Source of the DNA: Diabrotica undecimpunctata
Taxonomy: Eukaryota; Arthropoda; Insecta; Coleoptera; Chrysomelidae
Assembly: GCF_040954645.1 (NCBI RefSeq)
Contig: NC_092806.1
Location: 4,340,001 to 4,404,000 of the forward strand
DNA: 64,000 nt
Direction: 5' to 3'
Shown: positions 34,495 to 45,255 of the stretch, in pieces
How positions within the stretch are numbered: position 1 is the stretch's first letter
How the letters are laid out: each line of letters opens with the position of its first letter
Notes under the pieces: model-generated
Seen by the model: the letters and a program-made list of their open reading frames with translations, nothing else
What the model was told of the DNA's origin: nothing
The model's database searches: none
Made by a program: the position numbers and the translations under genes

Positions 34495-36548
34495 CCCTTA
34501 ACTACTGACGTGGATATTTCAGGATGTAGACACTGACATGCGGTATGTCATACCGCTGCCTATGCTCCTTTGTTTTCAATATGAATTTGTCTCATATCAC
34601 TGTATTGGCTTTTTACATCAACTTCGGGATGATTCTTTATGCTCCTGTAGAATAAAATATTGCTCCAAATAAAATAAACTTTATTTTTTCAAAAAAAATA
34701 TGAACGCAAGCATAATATTAAAAAAATGGTGGACGTTATTACAAAATCCTTTATTAATTGAATTACAAAAAAAAATTAAGTAGGTATTGGTAACTAAAAA
34801 ATTGTAAAAGAATGTTGAAAGGCACAGACATAAAATACAAAATATTGACAATAACTAAAAGTTACAATAAAATAACTAGTCATTTTGAGCGCAAAGTCCG
34901 CAAATTTTTTTACACTGTAAGCACATTGGTTTTCCACAAGAAAAGCATACATAAAAGGTTTTTTGCTTTAATGCACTTGGACAAAAGTAACACGTCTTCT
35001 TTTTCTCAAGCCTTTCTTCAAAATCTGCTTCTGTTTGGCGTTTTTGTCCTAGTGTTCGTTCAATACAACATATCAATTCTTACGGGATTCTTGTCTGAAA
35101 ATGTGGTAAAACTAATTGCTTCGCCAACTTCTTTGTGCAGTTTAACCTCTCCATATTTCTTTCCTGTAGTGATTAGTGCACAATATGCGAATTAACACCA
35201 GGTATATCAATTATGGGGTAAAAAACAATAAGTGGCCATCGACGAGAACGACGTTTAACAGCATATTTGGCACACTTGGCATCTAACGTATCGAAACCTC
35301 CTTTCGTAAGATTATAATGAGCTATAATCTCTTGTTTTCCAGTAATCTGATCCGTCCTCGAAGAAATAAGTAAAATAGCCTTCGATTTTTTTGGCACGTG
35401 GCAAATTAGGGATAACTTTTAAATCCGTAGGAAGTTGATTTACTTCCCTACATCGATGTGGCTGGAATTCCGGAGGGATTCCCCGTTTATTTTTCTGAAG
35501 GGTTCTCACATAGGTTAACTTCTTTACTTCTAACTGCTGTAGTAATTCTATAGAACTAAACCAATTATCGGCTGTAATATTACGGTTGGTTCTATCAATA
35601 CGTTTAACAAGCCGAAGAACAGATTGAGTTGGTTTATTCATCTTCTTTTCTTCCTCAGATAAACCAGCTCCGTCAGTGTCCTTGCCTCTATAGGCATTGC
35701 ATAAGTAACTCGTTCGTGTATTAGTCAGGCACATTATTTTAATGCCATATTATACAGGCTTATTAGGCATATATATTTTGACCCTACACCTTCCCCTAAA
35801 GCTGACCAAAATTTCATCAATACAAATACATGTGCCTTCGGAATACAGTTTTTGACAATTTTATATAAATATATTAAATATGTTACTATGGCTGCTGTTG
35901 GATCTGTTTTTCTTTTTTCCTCTCTATCCAGAGGGTTATCAAAACGTAAACATTTTAGAAATATTACAAATCTTTCTTTTGACATAACACATTTGAATAT
36001 ATCCCTACCACTACCATCTGCAGCAAATATAGAGTTTATATTTTCGTCATTGGATTTGAAAGCTGATGTATATAAAAGCAATCCCAAAAAGGCTTTCAGT
36101 TCTATTTCATTGATTTCATTTAGTTCTGGCCTATTGATTTTTCTATAGTTTCATGAATTGTACGTAATTTATTATTTGTATTTCTTGTATTATATTCTTG
36201 GAAATAAGAGAATTTAAAAAAAAAAAGATAAAGTCTCGTTTCTTACATCTTAGGACCGACGAGCTGGTACTTTTGTTACAAGATTGTGTAAAGAGGTTCT
36301 TACATTTTTGGAGGGTCCTACAGTAGACCACTTAAAACGATTTTTGCCGTACAAATATGACTTATCAGTAGTATTTGAATCGTATTCGTCTACAGAGTCT
36401 TCCCATTGCTCACTTCCGGTGTCGTGTTGACTTTCAATGCCTACTTCTTTGCTTACATCGTCAATATCACTATCACTAAAATATTCTTTATAGGTACTTT
36501 GTCACCTCATTGAGCTAAAACAGCGTCAAAAAATATATTTTCGAAGGG
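34495..36548. mobile_element. Full-length piggyBac-like element with TTAA TSDs
   Basis: TTAA at 34491-34494 is followed by CCCTTAACTACTGACG. At the other end GAAGGG precedes TTAA at 36549-36552, so read inwards the right terminus is also CCCTT..., and GACG recurs about 25 bp in. A perfect 8-bp subterminal palindrome with a one-base loop (GCGGTATG-T-CATACCGC) lies at 34540-34556. The element is 2054 bp and contains the transposase gene on the minus strand. TTAA target, short asymmetric ends and the gene identify piggyBac. Confidence 0.93.
34876..36510 (-). pseudogene. piggyBac transposase (DDE_Tnp_1_7), frame-broken
   Basis: The minus strand starts at a possible ATG (36508-36510) 38 bp inside the right end, with a stop two codons later. 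An acidic N-terminus follows (FSDSDIDDVSKEVG), then FKWSTVGPSKNVR, AFLGLLLYTSAF and MSKERFVIFLKCLRFDN. The first catalytic Asp lies in CIDEILVSFRGR, in a shifted frame near 35840. The second is in NITADNWFSS and the third in YNLTKGGFDTLD. The C-terminal zinc domain has CYFCPS, CFSCGKPMCLQC and CGLC. Total about 545 codons, near the usual length for the family. At least three frameshifts and two or more stops, including one in the N-terminal segment near 36255, make it inactive. Confidence 0.9.
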
Positions 36549-36673
36549 TTAATAAACTGGTGAAAATAAACAATCTGGACCTTGTGGCATATTTGTGTGG
36601 GTTGTACAAAACCCTTGTTATAAGCAGCCAAGAAGAAAATAATGTCAAATTATTTGGTGTGGAAACATATCCA

Positions 36674-37806
36674 AGACAAAAATTATGTTAGTGTATAGGC
36701 AACACAACAATCATCTACACATAATCCAAGATTGACGGATTTATTTGGTAAACTAAATGAGATTTGTTAACTGTTTAATATTCCCAATACTGACTTATGG
36801 ATGTGAATCGGGGACAGTGAGACAATCAAAACTAAGAAAGATATACACCACTTAAATATTCTAATACAATTTTTTGAAATCTTGAAACTTTGACAGAATT
36901 TTTTGTGGTAGAGGGTTAGACAACCATTATTTTTCATAATAACACTAAAACTGAAATTTTTCATGTAACTGACGATATTTTGTAATTTTCAAATAATATT
37001 TTTTACTTGACAACAACAAATAGAAATGAATGAACATTTTAAGGAAACATATCTAGCCATGTATGCAATTACTGCAATATCTTTTATGCAATATGTTTCA
37101 CTGAAACATCAGCTTCATCTATTAAAGAAAAATAAATCGCTGAAATGTATGTCGACGCATAACTTTACTAAGATTGATAATTATTTTTTGTGCTGTTTAA
37201 AACTAAATAAAGTAATTTTATTATTTATTTATTTTTTATATTTTATACAAATTCAATAAAATATTAAAAACAATGATATTATGTTTGCTCCCAACGCCAC
37301 CTGTTAACGTTAACGGTTTGATACAATAGTAAAAAATAGAAAATGAGAAAGAGATGTCTTCAATTGTAAAACATTTAAATTGTGTTATGTGACAAATACC
37401 ACACATATTTGTATTGTTGGTTGCATGATATTTTAGTAGTTTAAAGAACAGTCTATAAACATACACAAGACGTTCAGCGAAATATAATATTTTTGTAAAT
37501 TACATTATTTGCTTTCATATATTATACGGCGTCTGATTTAAAGTTGATAAGCCAAAGCTCGGTTTAAAATTATTCTTAACAATAGAAAACAAACGTTCTT
37601 AGCTAATCAATAAAAACGTTTGACCATCTGTCCGCAGGAGGGTATATACTCTGTACGCAGCTTACCCTCTTCGTCCCTGTGTTTATAAACAATAATCCCA
37701 ATTCCCAAGCAACTATACAAGTATGAGTTTACAACATAAACCCGTCAATCTTGGATTATGTGTAGATGAGTATTGTGTTGCCTATCCACTATCATGATTT
37801 TTGTCT
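36674..37806. repeat. 1.1-kb structure with 64-bp inverted repeats
   Basis: The arm at 36674-36738 (GACAAAAATTATG ... TCCAAGATTGACGG) and the arm at 37743-37806 are inverted copies with only a few mismatches. Between them is AT-rich sequence and a short RT remnant (FPILTYGCESGTVRQSKL at about 36780-36835, plus). A small ORF at 37026-37259 has no motif. This could be a non-autonomous DNA element or a local inverted duplication; TSDs were not found. Confidence 0.65.
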
Positions 37807-38822
37807 GGGATACGTTTGCTCTTGAGTCCATATTGGAATATATGGGAGAGGAATACAGTATGGAGAGACAAACAAAATAGTAACATTAATACTACTAACA
37901 ACGAGGTCCGTACTGCGTTAATTAAAATGAAAAACAGGCGATCTCCAGCACCTGGCAATATAGCTGTAGAGTTACTTAAAGCAGGAGGTCCACTCCTAAT
38001 AAAACGAATAACTTTTCTAATGAATCAATGCTGCCAACAAATTAAAGTACCATCTGAATGGAAAACCGCTCACCAAGTGTCCATGTTTAAAAATGGTAAT
38101 CGAAAATATCCTAACTGCTACAGAGGATTAAGTGTCCTATTTACTTTCCGGAGATGGTTTGAAAAGATACAAGACGATGAAGGACATCTAATTAGTGAAG
38201 ACCAAAGTGGATTTACGCCTGGTAGATCTTGCACTGATAATTTGTTTATACTCCAACAATTAATATAAAAAAGAATAGCGGTTGGTACCGAAGTACATCT
38301 AGCCTTCCTCGACCTAGAAAAAGCGTATGATACAGTTCTAAGACTTAAATTGTGGCAAGCTCTACAACAACTTGGCATTAGTCCATACTTTTTAGGAATA
38401 ATCACAGAAGTATAGAGGGATAACACTACTTACCTAAAAATCGGAAAAAGACTATTAGAGCCAATAAAAGTAACTAAAGGACTAAGACGAGGATGCAGTA
38501 TGTTACCCTTACTGTTTAATTTATATATTGAGGCAGCCCTCCAAAATTGGAAAAACCACTGCCAGGAAATGGGAATCCCCATAGGAAATGACGTACTGTT
38601 TTCCCTGAACTTTGCGGATGACCAAATCATCCTAGCTCAAGATTCTTATGATCTAGAATTTATGATAAAGCGTATATACAGAGAATATTTAAAATGGTGG
38701 TTACAAGTCAGCATTAAGAAAAGAGAATATTTAGTTATCAATTCAGATGCAAGTGTTGATAGAAGAGGATGTGGAAATCAAACAAGAGGAAAATTTTAAT
38801 ATTTAGGTGTATTCATTGATAA

Positions 38823-38876
38823 TAATTATTGATGATTTCCAATCTTCGATAGGAGTGGCACAAGAAGAAGAAGAAG
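38823..38876 (+). mobile_element. 54-bp LINE 3' end with 8-bp TSD
   Basis: Compared with the paralogue at 28313, the copy here has 54 extra bases ending GGAGTGGCACAAGAAGAAGA... That is the 3' terminus typical of the RTE-like families in this window. ATTGATAA occurs at 38815-38822 and again at 38877-38884. The paralogue has a single ATTGATAA. This is an extremely 5'-truncated LINE insertion. Confidence 0.85.
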
Positions 38877-38944
38877 ATTGATAAGAACGGCTTGGGAGAA
38901 ACCGAAATTAAACACCGAGTTAGTTAGTAACTATGGTTGCCTAT

Positions 38945-38985
38945 ACTGATTCAACCATACGTATTTAACCTATGGTTGAATCAGT
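38945..38985. repeat. Perfect 15-bp hairpin
   Basis: ACTGATTCAACCATA (38945-38959) and TATGGTTGAATCAGT (38971-38985) are perfect inverted copies with an 11-base loop. The right arm belongs to the LINE and is present in the paralogue at about 28440. The left arm is not, so it arose locally. Confidence 0.8.
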
Positions 38986-39372
38986 TCTTTGTTATGGCTC
39001 TGAAGTATGGACAATTAACGCAAATCTGAAGAGAAGATTATTGGCAGTTGAAATGGATTATTTGAGAAAAAATGCTAGAACATCAAGGCGGGAAAGGCCA
39101 ACGATTGATAAGAAATAACATGAATGCTACAGAAACGGTCATTGACAGAATAGAAAGAAGAGGTTTAAAACGGTTTGGAAACTATTGAGAATGCCTGACG
39201 AACGTTGGCCCCAGAAGCCCTCTGGAAGAAGAAAAAGAGGTAGACCTCTTGAAATGAAGGAATTAGAAGAGCGATGGAATCGAGAGGATTGGAGGAGGAG
39301 CATGCCTGGAGGAGAACGGAAATACGGCGATAGCCGTCTCCAAAATGTATTGTATTTACAAGTTGGATCCTG

Positions 39373-39374
<2 letters not shown>

Positions 39375-39437
<63 letters not shown>
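39375..39437. repeat. (AT)n microsatellite
   Basis: Perfect AT dinucleotide tract at the 3' end of the preceding LINE. Confidence 0.97.
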
Positions 39438-39439
<2 letters not shown>

Positions 39440-39699
39440 AGTTACATAACTGTATAATTTTTAAAATAAGTTAAGTTTTAATGTTTTGCAAATTTGAAAA
39501 TTTAATGGATTAACCTCATGTTGTAAGTTTTTTTTTACTAGTTTTATACAATGCTATTTAGTTCTAATTTCGTTGTATTTACTGTTACCATATTTTAGCA
39601 TATCCTGAAGAAGCAAATAAATTTTGCGAAAGCTTGATTAAAGAACAAAGAGTTTTACTTTCCTGCCCTATTAATGACTGCAACCTCAAAATAAAACTT

Positions 39700-39704
<5 letters not shown>

Positions 39705-39752
<48 letters not shown>
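39705..39752. repeat. (TA)n microsatellite
   Basis: Perfect TA tract of about 48 bases. Confidence 0.97.
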
Positions 39753-39757
<5 letters not shown>

Positions 39758-39883
39758 CATATATTTCTGAAAATTTCTAAGTTACAATTTTTACTTTACT
39801 TATAATAACTATCAAATTTTATAGACAAATGTACACAGATAACAGAACTCTAAATGGAGATTTTTTCGATGATTGCATTTCCT

Positions 39884-40560
39884 TACTTACTTACTCCATG
39901 GCGTTACATCCCTTCGTGGGTTTTAGCCGACTCGACAACATTCCTCCACTGTTTTCTATCTTAAGCAACCTCCATCCAATTCTCCACGCCCATAGTGCTT
40001 AGGTCTTCTGATATATTATCTCGCCACCTGAGACGAGGGCGTCCGCGTGGTCTCCTTCCAGTTGGGACTTCCTCCCACACCAGTCTGACTGTTCGTTCGT
40101 CAGAATGTTTTCTGAGGTGTCCTGCCCATTGGAGTCTTCTGGACTTTATTTCTTTTATAATGTTGGCGTCTAGGTAAAATTCTTTGAGCTCTTTGTTAGT
40201 TCTTATCCTATATTGTCCTGATGCTTCATCCAGCACAGGGCCAAAGATCTTCCTTAGGACTTTTCTTTCCCAAACACATAGTCTCTCTTCGTTTGCCTTT
40301 ATTATCGTCCATGTTTCGCTTCCATACATCACAACAGGTCGTATGATTGTTTTATTGACCTGTATCTTCGTACGTCTTGTTAGTGGTTTCGATTTTATAA
40401 GGTTTTGGAGGGCAAAAAGACATATGTTGCATTTCCTTGTTAGAGTATATTTCCTAAAAAATGTGTTCTTGTGTACCAGTCTCCCCTATTGTATGTGTTG
40501 TTATGCTTTTGTCCATTCCTCTGGTATAAGTATAGTCTTAATATACTTAATATTTACACC
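39884..40560 (-). pseudogene. RTE-like LINE RT thumb and C-terminal tail
   Basis: A 123-codon open frame (40332-39961) reads MMYGSETWTIIKANEERL, WERKVLRKIFGPVLDEASGQ, RRLQWAGHLRKHSDERTVR, RRPRGRPRLRWRDNISEDL and STMGVENWMEVA, ending at a stop. The same frame continues beyond it as DRKQWRNVVESAKTHEG. Upstream, on the minus strand to about 40560, is a frame-broken stretch that should be the preceding RT palm end. The well-kept reading frame suggests a moderately young copy. Confidence 0.8.
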
Positions 40561-41655
40561 GTCGGTTCCTAGCAATTTTCTGTTTTCAACTTTCTTGTAT
40601 TGCTTGCTATGTGTATCTTTTCACTCAAAAACTACTAAAGATTAAAACATTTGCAGAAGAATAAAAAAAATGGATGAGGCATCTTCATTTTTATTATTAT
40701 TATTATTATTAAACGTCTCTGTTCAATTTATCTGCAGCGCATAATACACTTAACCAATAAAACCACATAATTGACGCCAGTGTGGGCTGTTATAAACTCA
40801 ATAATAGCAAGATATGAACGAAATGCAAATCGGACGACCAAAATCAATACATCGTTTAGCACAACAAATTAAATGCGATATAAATATGTTCCTGATAAAG
40901 CTTAATAAGTAAATAAAGATTCCAGGCACGCAGGTTTTGACTTATATAATAGTGCGCCTAAAACAAATGTTTTGTGCATCGTGATTGTCGGTTTGTCGTC
41001 TAATTCCCCATTACAACATGCTTCCTCGCGCAAATCATTTTCGGAGTTAAGTCTAATTTTAAAATATCTCCACTGTCTCAACTTCTAAATGTTTGATATC
41101 GCTCAAGTTTAGTTCCCAAACACGCTTCTTTCAACGACGGTCTGTGTTTCCAAGTTCATTCTATTGTTTTTTTCAGTGAAACGGGGGGAAAGTTTTAAAA
41201 GTGGTGGGTTTTATGAGCGTAGGTGGTGCAAGATTCTGTTAAAAACGTTTGTTCAGTTAAAAATGAGTGAGTATACTATATGTATGTTTTGTTTTAGCAA
41301 GTTTTCGTACGATATTTAGTTTGTTTAGTAAATAGTAGAAATAAAAACAATTCGATCAAAAGCGCTGCATTTTAAATAAGCTTTAGGGAATGAAATTTTC
41401 TTTTTACGAACAATACCATAACAGTTACTTTATTAATTATATATCAGTTAATAATTGATTATAGATCTAACTGCATAACATACATATAAACAATTTCTTA
41501 TTCAAGTTATATTTTCTATAAAATCCTCATGGCTATGTGGATATTATGGACCGGTTTTCTCAACAACGTTGTGCTGCTGTTTTCCCAGTATTTTCCCAAA
41601 TTTAAGTCAATATTTTTCTATACGTTTTTACTAATAATAGTTGTATAGTTTGTAT
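40561..41655. other. No gene recognised
   Basis: AT-rich, with an (ATT)n stretch near 40688-40710. Around 41260 ATGA|GTGAGTATAC forms a start codon followed by a good splice-donor-like sequence, but no coding continuation can be shown. Confidence 0.4.
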
Positions 41656-41659
41656 AATC

Positions 41660-42400
41660 ATTATCATCATAGCTTTGCAATCCCATGGGATTATGGCTCA
41701 CACCTGGACGTATAATAATCCTACTTTCTTAGACGTAGTTTGTTCCCCTTTGTATAATCTGCTATGTGTTTTCACGGCAGTGGTGATTTGCTTCCATTTT
41801 TCGGTCCCTGATTGAGCGTTCCAATCTATAACCTTCGTAGGTTTTACGTCGACTTCCTTATCACCTATCCATCTTTTTCTCGGGCTTCCGCTTCTTTTAT
41901 GCCATCATCATCATCATCAGTTGGCGCTACAGCCCTTCGTGGCCCTGGCCTGCCTCAAAACTGTCTTCCATCTTTCTCTGGCGAGTATCTGTCTTCTCCA
42001 TTCCCTTACTCTAATCTCCCTTAAATTGTCCTGCACATAAACTTTACATTCAACTTTCCTCATTGTCATTTTAGTTAATTCTATTAATGATTTTGGTATA
42101 CCAAATTTGATCATAGCCGAATATAACTGGGGTCTGTCAATAGTATCGCACGCTACCTTAAAATGTACGAATATGTAGGTATTGGCAGTCAGTAATCAAT
42201 CGTTTTTTCTAATGTTTGTCTGATGGATGATATGTGATTAATGGTAGATCTGTTTTTCAAAAAGCCTCTTGGTTAGGATCCTATTATATTGTCAATAGGA
42301 GAGTCTGTTGCACTTGTACCACTTTTTGCCTTTAATTTTTTAATTCGTAGTTCTAATTCAATTTCAAAACATTGAATGGCTTTAACTATAATTTGAATTA
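41660..42400 (-). pseudogene. Two RTE-like LINE remnants
   Basis: In 41670-41900 the minus strand reads RERWIGDKEVDVKPTKVIDW, TEKWKQITTAVKTHSRL, an RTE-type C-terminal tail. In 41917-42170 it reads IDRPQLYSA-like sequence then MIKFGIPKSLIELTKMTMRK (motif A region). This then passes directly to REWRRQILARERWKTVLRQA, a C-terminal end, so most of the RT was deleted. Both 3' ends show CATCAT-type simple repeats (41905-41920 and 41655-41670). Confidence 0.65.
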
Positions 42401-42559
42401 AGGATGTAAGGAATGTATTTTGATGTAAGGAATCAAAAACCTCTTCAAATAATGCAACATAAATTCTATGTCAAATGGTCTGTAGGCATCTTGTACCTTG
42501 AGCCAAGTACAAAACAAAGATTACTTATAAATGCGTGTTTTGATTACAAACTGTTATTA

Positions 42560-44250
42560 ACATAAATAGAAATGTACCCAGCGACCACAACAAGTGCACA
42601 TGCACAACTGTTCCCCACTCTTGTCAGTAAATTTGGAAGAACATATCTTCTTCTTCACCAACACTGTGATCATTATCCGTTGATACCAACGATTCTTCAG
42701 AATCAAATAAGTCACATGACGCTTCTTGAAACCGTTGTTACTTTTTTGGTTTTGTTTTTTCTATCTATGCTCTCTTTCCCCAGTAGAGTAATTCAAACAT
42801 GTCTGTAGATTTCGTTTTACTTTTTAAATTCCTTCTTGGATTTTTCTTTTCTTGATTTTTGTTCTTTGATTGAAATCTTCTCTGGTGTTTTAGTGGCAAT
42901 CATGGTTCTTCCCGGTATTCTACCCTGCCTTTTCCTCTTATGCTCCTCGGCCTTTAGATAAGGTTGTACTTCTTTGGGACTTTAACATGTTTTCATTTTT
43001 TTTTCTTGATATCCGTTGCGTTGGTGTTGTAAAAGGGTGTAAAATGAGGACGTAGCAGTTTCAAGAACTGTTGATATTTCAGAAACTGAAAAAAATCACG
43101 CAAGCTACGAAGACTTTAAAGGTAACGGAGTTGGGGAAGTTGAAGGCAGAGGTTGTCAAGAAGTCAAATGCATATCATCTGAAGAAGTTGACGGACCAGT
43201 GTCTAAGGAACTAGTCCCGGACTAGAAGCGTCTGAAGACCTATCAGTCACGTACGAACATAAATAATAATTACGGAAGCCAGATAAGATGTTCGGAGTGA
43301 ACTAAAACGTTAGCTGCACTGTAAACATCAATCAACAGCTTGATTGTAATATGTTTTGAACGGATCATATACTCATATGTTCAAGGATTGTAGCCTGTGT
43401 GGTGTATGAGGAGGGAAAGTCATAATGACAATACCTCGATCAGATGCTTTGTCAAGAACCGTTGGGGAGAGATTTATCTCATGGTTATTAAATATTAATA
43501 CCTAGTAAACTCTCGTCTTTTGAGCTTTTGGCGGCATTCAGAAAATGGTCCAAAAACTTCATGAAGGACTCTTCGTTGGACCAACCCGATTGATTTGCTG
43601 TGCCAATGCATCCTACCGGTCCACCAAACACCATTTTTTCTTTAAAATGAACCATTACTGATTTACCAACTGGATTTACCGCAGCTATAACCGTTACTAA
43701 CCATCCTCGTTCTGCTGATGTACCACTACATATTTGTTTAACACCCTTAGGCGCAAATATTCTGGATTGTTATTGAACTGGGCTCAAGCCTGTTTTATCA
43801 AGATTTCAAATTTTGTCTGGTGGAATTGGACTATATTTTCTGTGTAAACTTGTGCGTGCCTTTTTATGCAACCTCTCATCCATTCTTTTCCTACAATCTC
43901 TTCCTCATTCCAAGTGTCGGGTATTTTCTTCTCATTAGCTTTTGCATATTTTAAAGCTAAAAGCCTTTTTTGATTAATACATACTGCATTTTGCAATATT
44001 TTTTATACAAGCAACAATGCTTAACTCTTCTTCCTTAGTAAATACTTGCTTTACAGCATAATTTGTCGAATAGGGGTAGTCAATATTGTTTTTAAAATTC
44101 TTTGAGTGCCTGGTTAACGTATACCTACCAATATTAAACACCTTTGCTGCTTTCAATAAGTCATTCTTTTCTCAGGATTATCGGCATCTACGGCCTTGAG
44201 GGCTTGTTTCAATGACTGTTCATCCACTGCCTTCCTTTCTACTCCTTTTT
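42560..44250 (-). pseudogene. pogo/Tigger-like transposase, decayed
   Basis: Minus strand, in order. HTH: SLKQALKAVDADNPEK, then KAAKVFNIGRYTLTRHSKNF (pipsqueak-type). Second helix block: QVFTKEEELSIVACIKNIAK, then KEWMRGCIKRH. DDE core: KGVKQICSGTSAERGWLVTV, NPVGKSV, GTANQSGWSNEESFMKFLDH, then VLDKASDRGIVIMTFPPH. DVTVYGPFKTYYNQAVD near 43290-43345 follows, and RKRQGRIPGRTMIATKTPEK in the C-terminal region near 42920. Many frameshifts and stops. This matches the jerky/Tigger/pogo DDE family closely in motif order. Terminal repeats were not located. Confidence 0.82.
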
Positions 44251-44339
44251 TACTTGTAGATATGTTTAATTTCAGATTCAACTTAAAATAATAATGATAA
44301 TAAATAAAACATAAAATGTTGCAACCTCGTGTACCATGA

Positions 44340-44560
44340 GCCATCGGCCCAGGGTTCATGATGACCGGGGTTCATCTGTTCATCCTTCGGTCAATACCCT
44401 AGGGAGTTACTCCGAGATCAATACTCTGATAGAACTCTCAGGACGGTTGTGCTTTGGTCAATACCCAAAAGCCTAGTGGATTTTCCACCAGATCGGTACT
44501 CTGGCGGAACTCAATTTCATCTGGCGGCGGCCGTTGTTTTATACTGTTGCCGATCTTCCA
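44340..44560. repeat. Degenerate two-unit repeat
   Basis: CTTCGGTCAATACCC...GATCAATACTCTGATAGAACTC (from about 44383) is repeated loosely as CTTTGGTCAATACCC...GATCGGTACTCTGGCGGAACTC (from about 44453), a period near 70 bases. Function unknown. Confidence 0.5.
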
Positions 44561-45255
44561 TCTCCAGCACTTATTAATGGTGGTGGAAGGTAGTAGGAAT
44601 GCGTACGCATTACAATACCTCTGTCCTATCTTCAGATTTCTTATTTTTCATTAGATGTTTGTAAAATTTTATTGCATTCTCTACTTTTTATTTTATTGAT
44701 ATTTCGACTGTGTCCATTTGTTCTTCCTTATCATCTACCTCTCGTAAAGTGTCTTCCTTATTTTTGTTTAAAAGCGTTTCCTCATTTCCATTATTTAAAA
44801 AAATGGGGGTGTCAAAATCCTTTTTAAATTATCGCACCAAATAAAACAATAGCTTTACCATATGTCATCATACTTCATTTCTATTTTTACCATTTTATTA
44901 CTATCTTTATCAATTTATAGCTGTGTTAATTCTATGGTTGCATCTCAATAAAAATACTTTTATACCAATGATAATATTTAAATTGGCAGCTTAAATCTAA
45001 GGTTGACTTATACAAACAATCTATACTTAACACCTTACATTTTTTTATTTGTTTATTTGCTATTTAAAAAGGAAAGTTAGTAATGACATAATTCATTATA
45101 ATGTCTTTACATGTTATTCTTTAATAATGTTGAATAAATTTGGCCATTGCATCAGTCACAAATCATTAAAAAACCGCGATAAAGAAATAATAACGTCAAT
45201 TGTGATCGAAGATATAGACAGAAAATTTCTTGATAAAATGCGTTAGGCTTTCACG
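44561..45255. other. No gene recognised
   Basis: AT-rich; small frame 45049-45246 has no motif. Confidence 0.4.

Larger units (their letters stand above)
37830..39437 (+). mobile_element. RTE-like LINE copy ending in (TA)n
   Basis: Order is as in the 14496-16655 element: ALIKMKNRRSPAPGNIAVEL, GHLISEDQSGFTPGRSC (about 38180), HLAFLDLEKAYDTVLRLKLW (motif A), GLRRGCSMLPLLFNLYIE (B), LNFADDQIILAQDS (C, about 38607). After a break come VIDRIERRGLKRFG and KPSGRRKRGRPLEM. FADD and the AT tail place it near that family, but sequence differs widely. Several stops occur (38266, 38415, after 38799). It holds a 54-bp insertion at 38823-38876. The (TA)n tract 39375-39437 forms its 3' end. Confidence 0.85.

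Noticed and set aside
40184..40645. 153-codon plus-strand frame
   Set aside because: It lies largely antisense to the RTE tail at 39884-40560, which has clear RT motifs; the plus frame has none.
41250..41290. ATGA|GTGAGT as a host first exon
   Set aside because: A single donor-like site without coding evidence, acceptor or homology is not enough.
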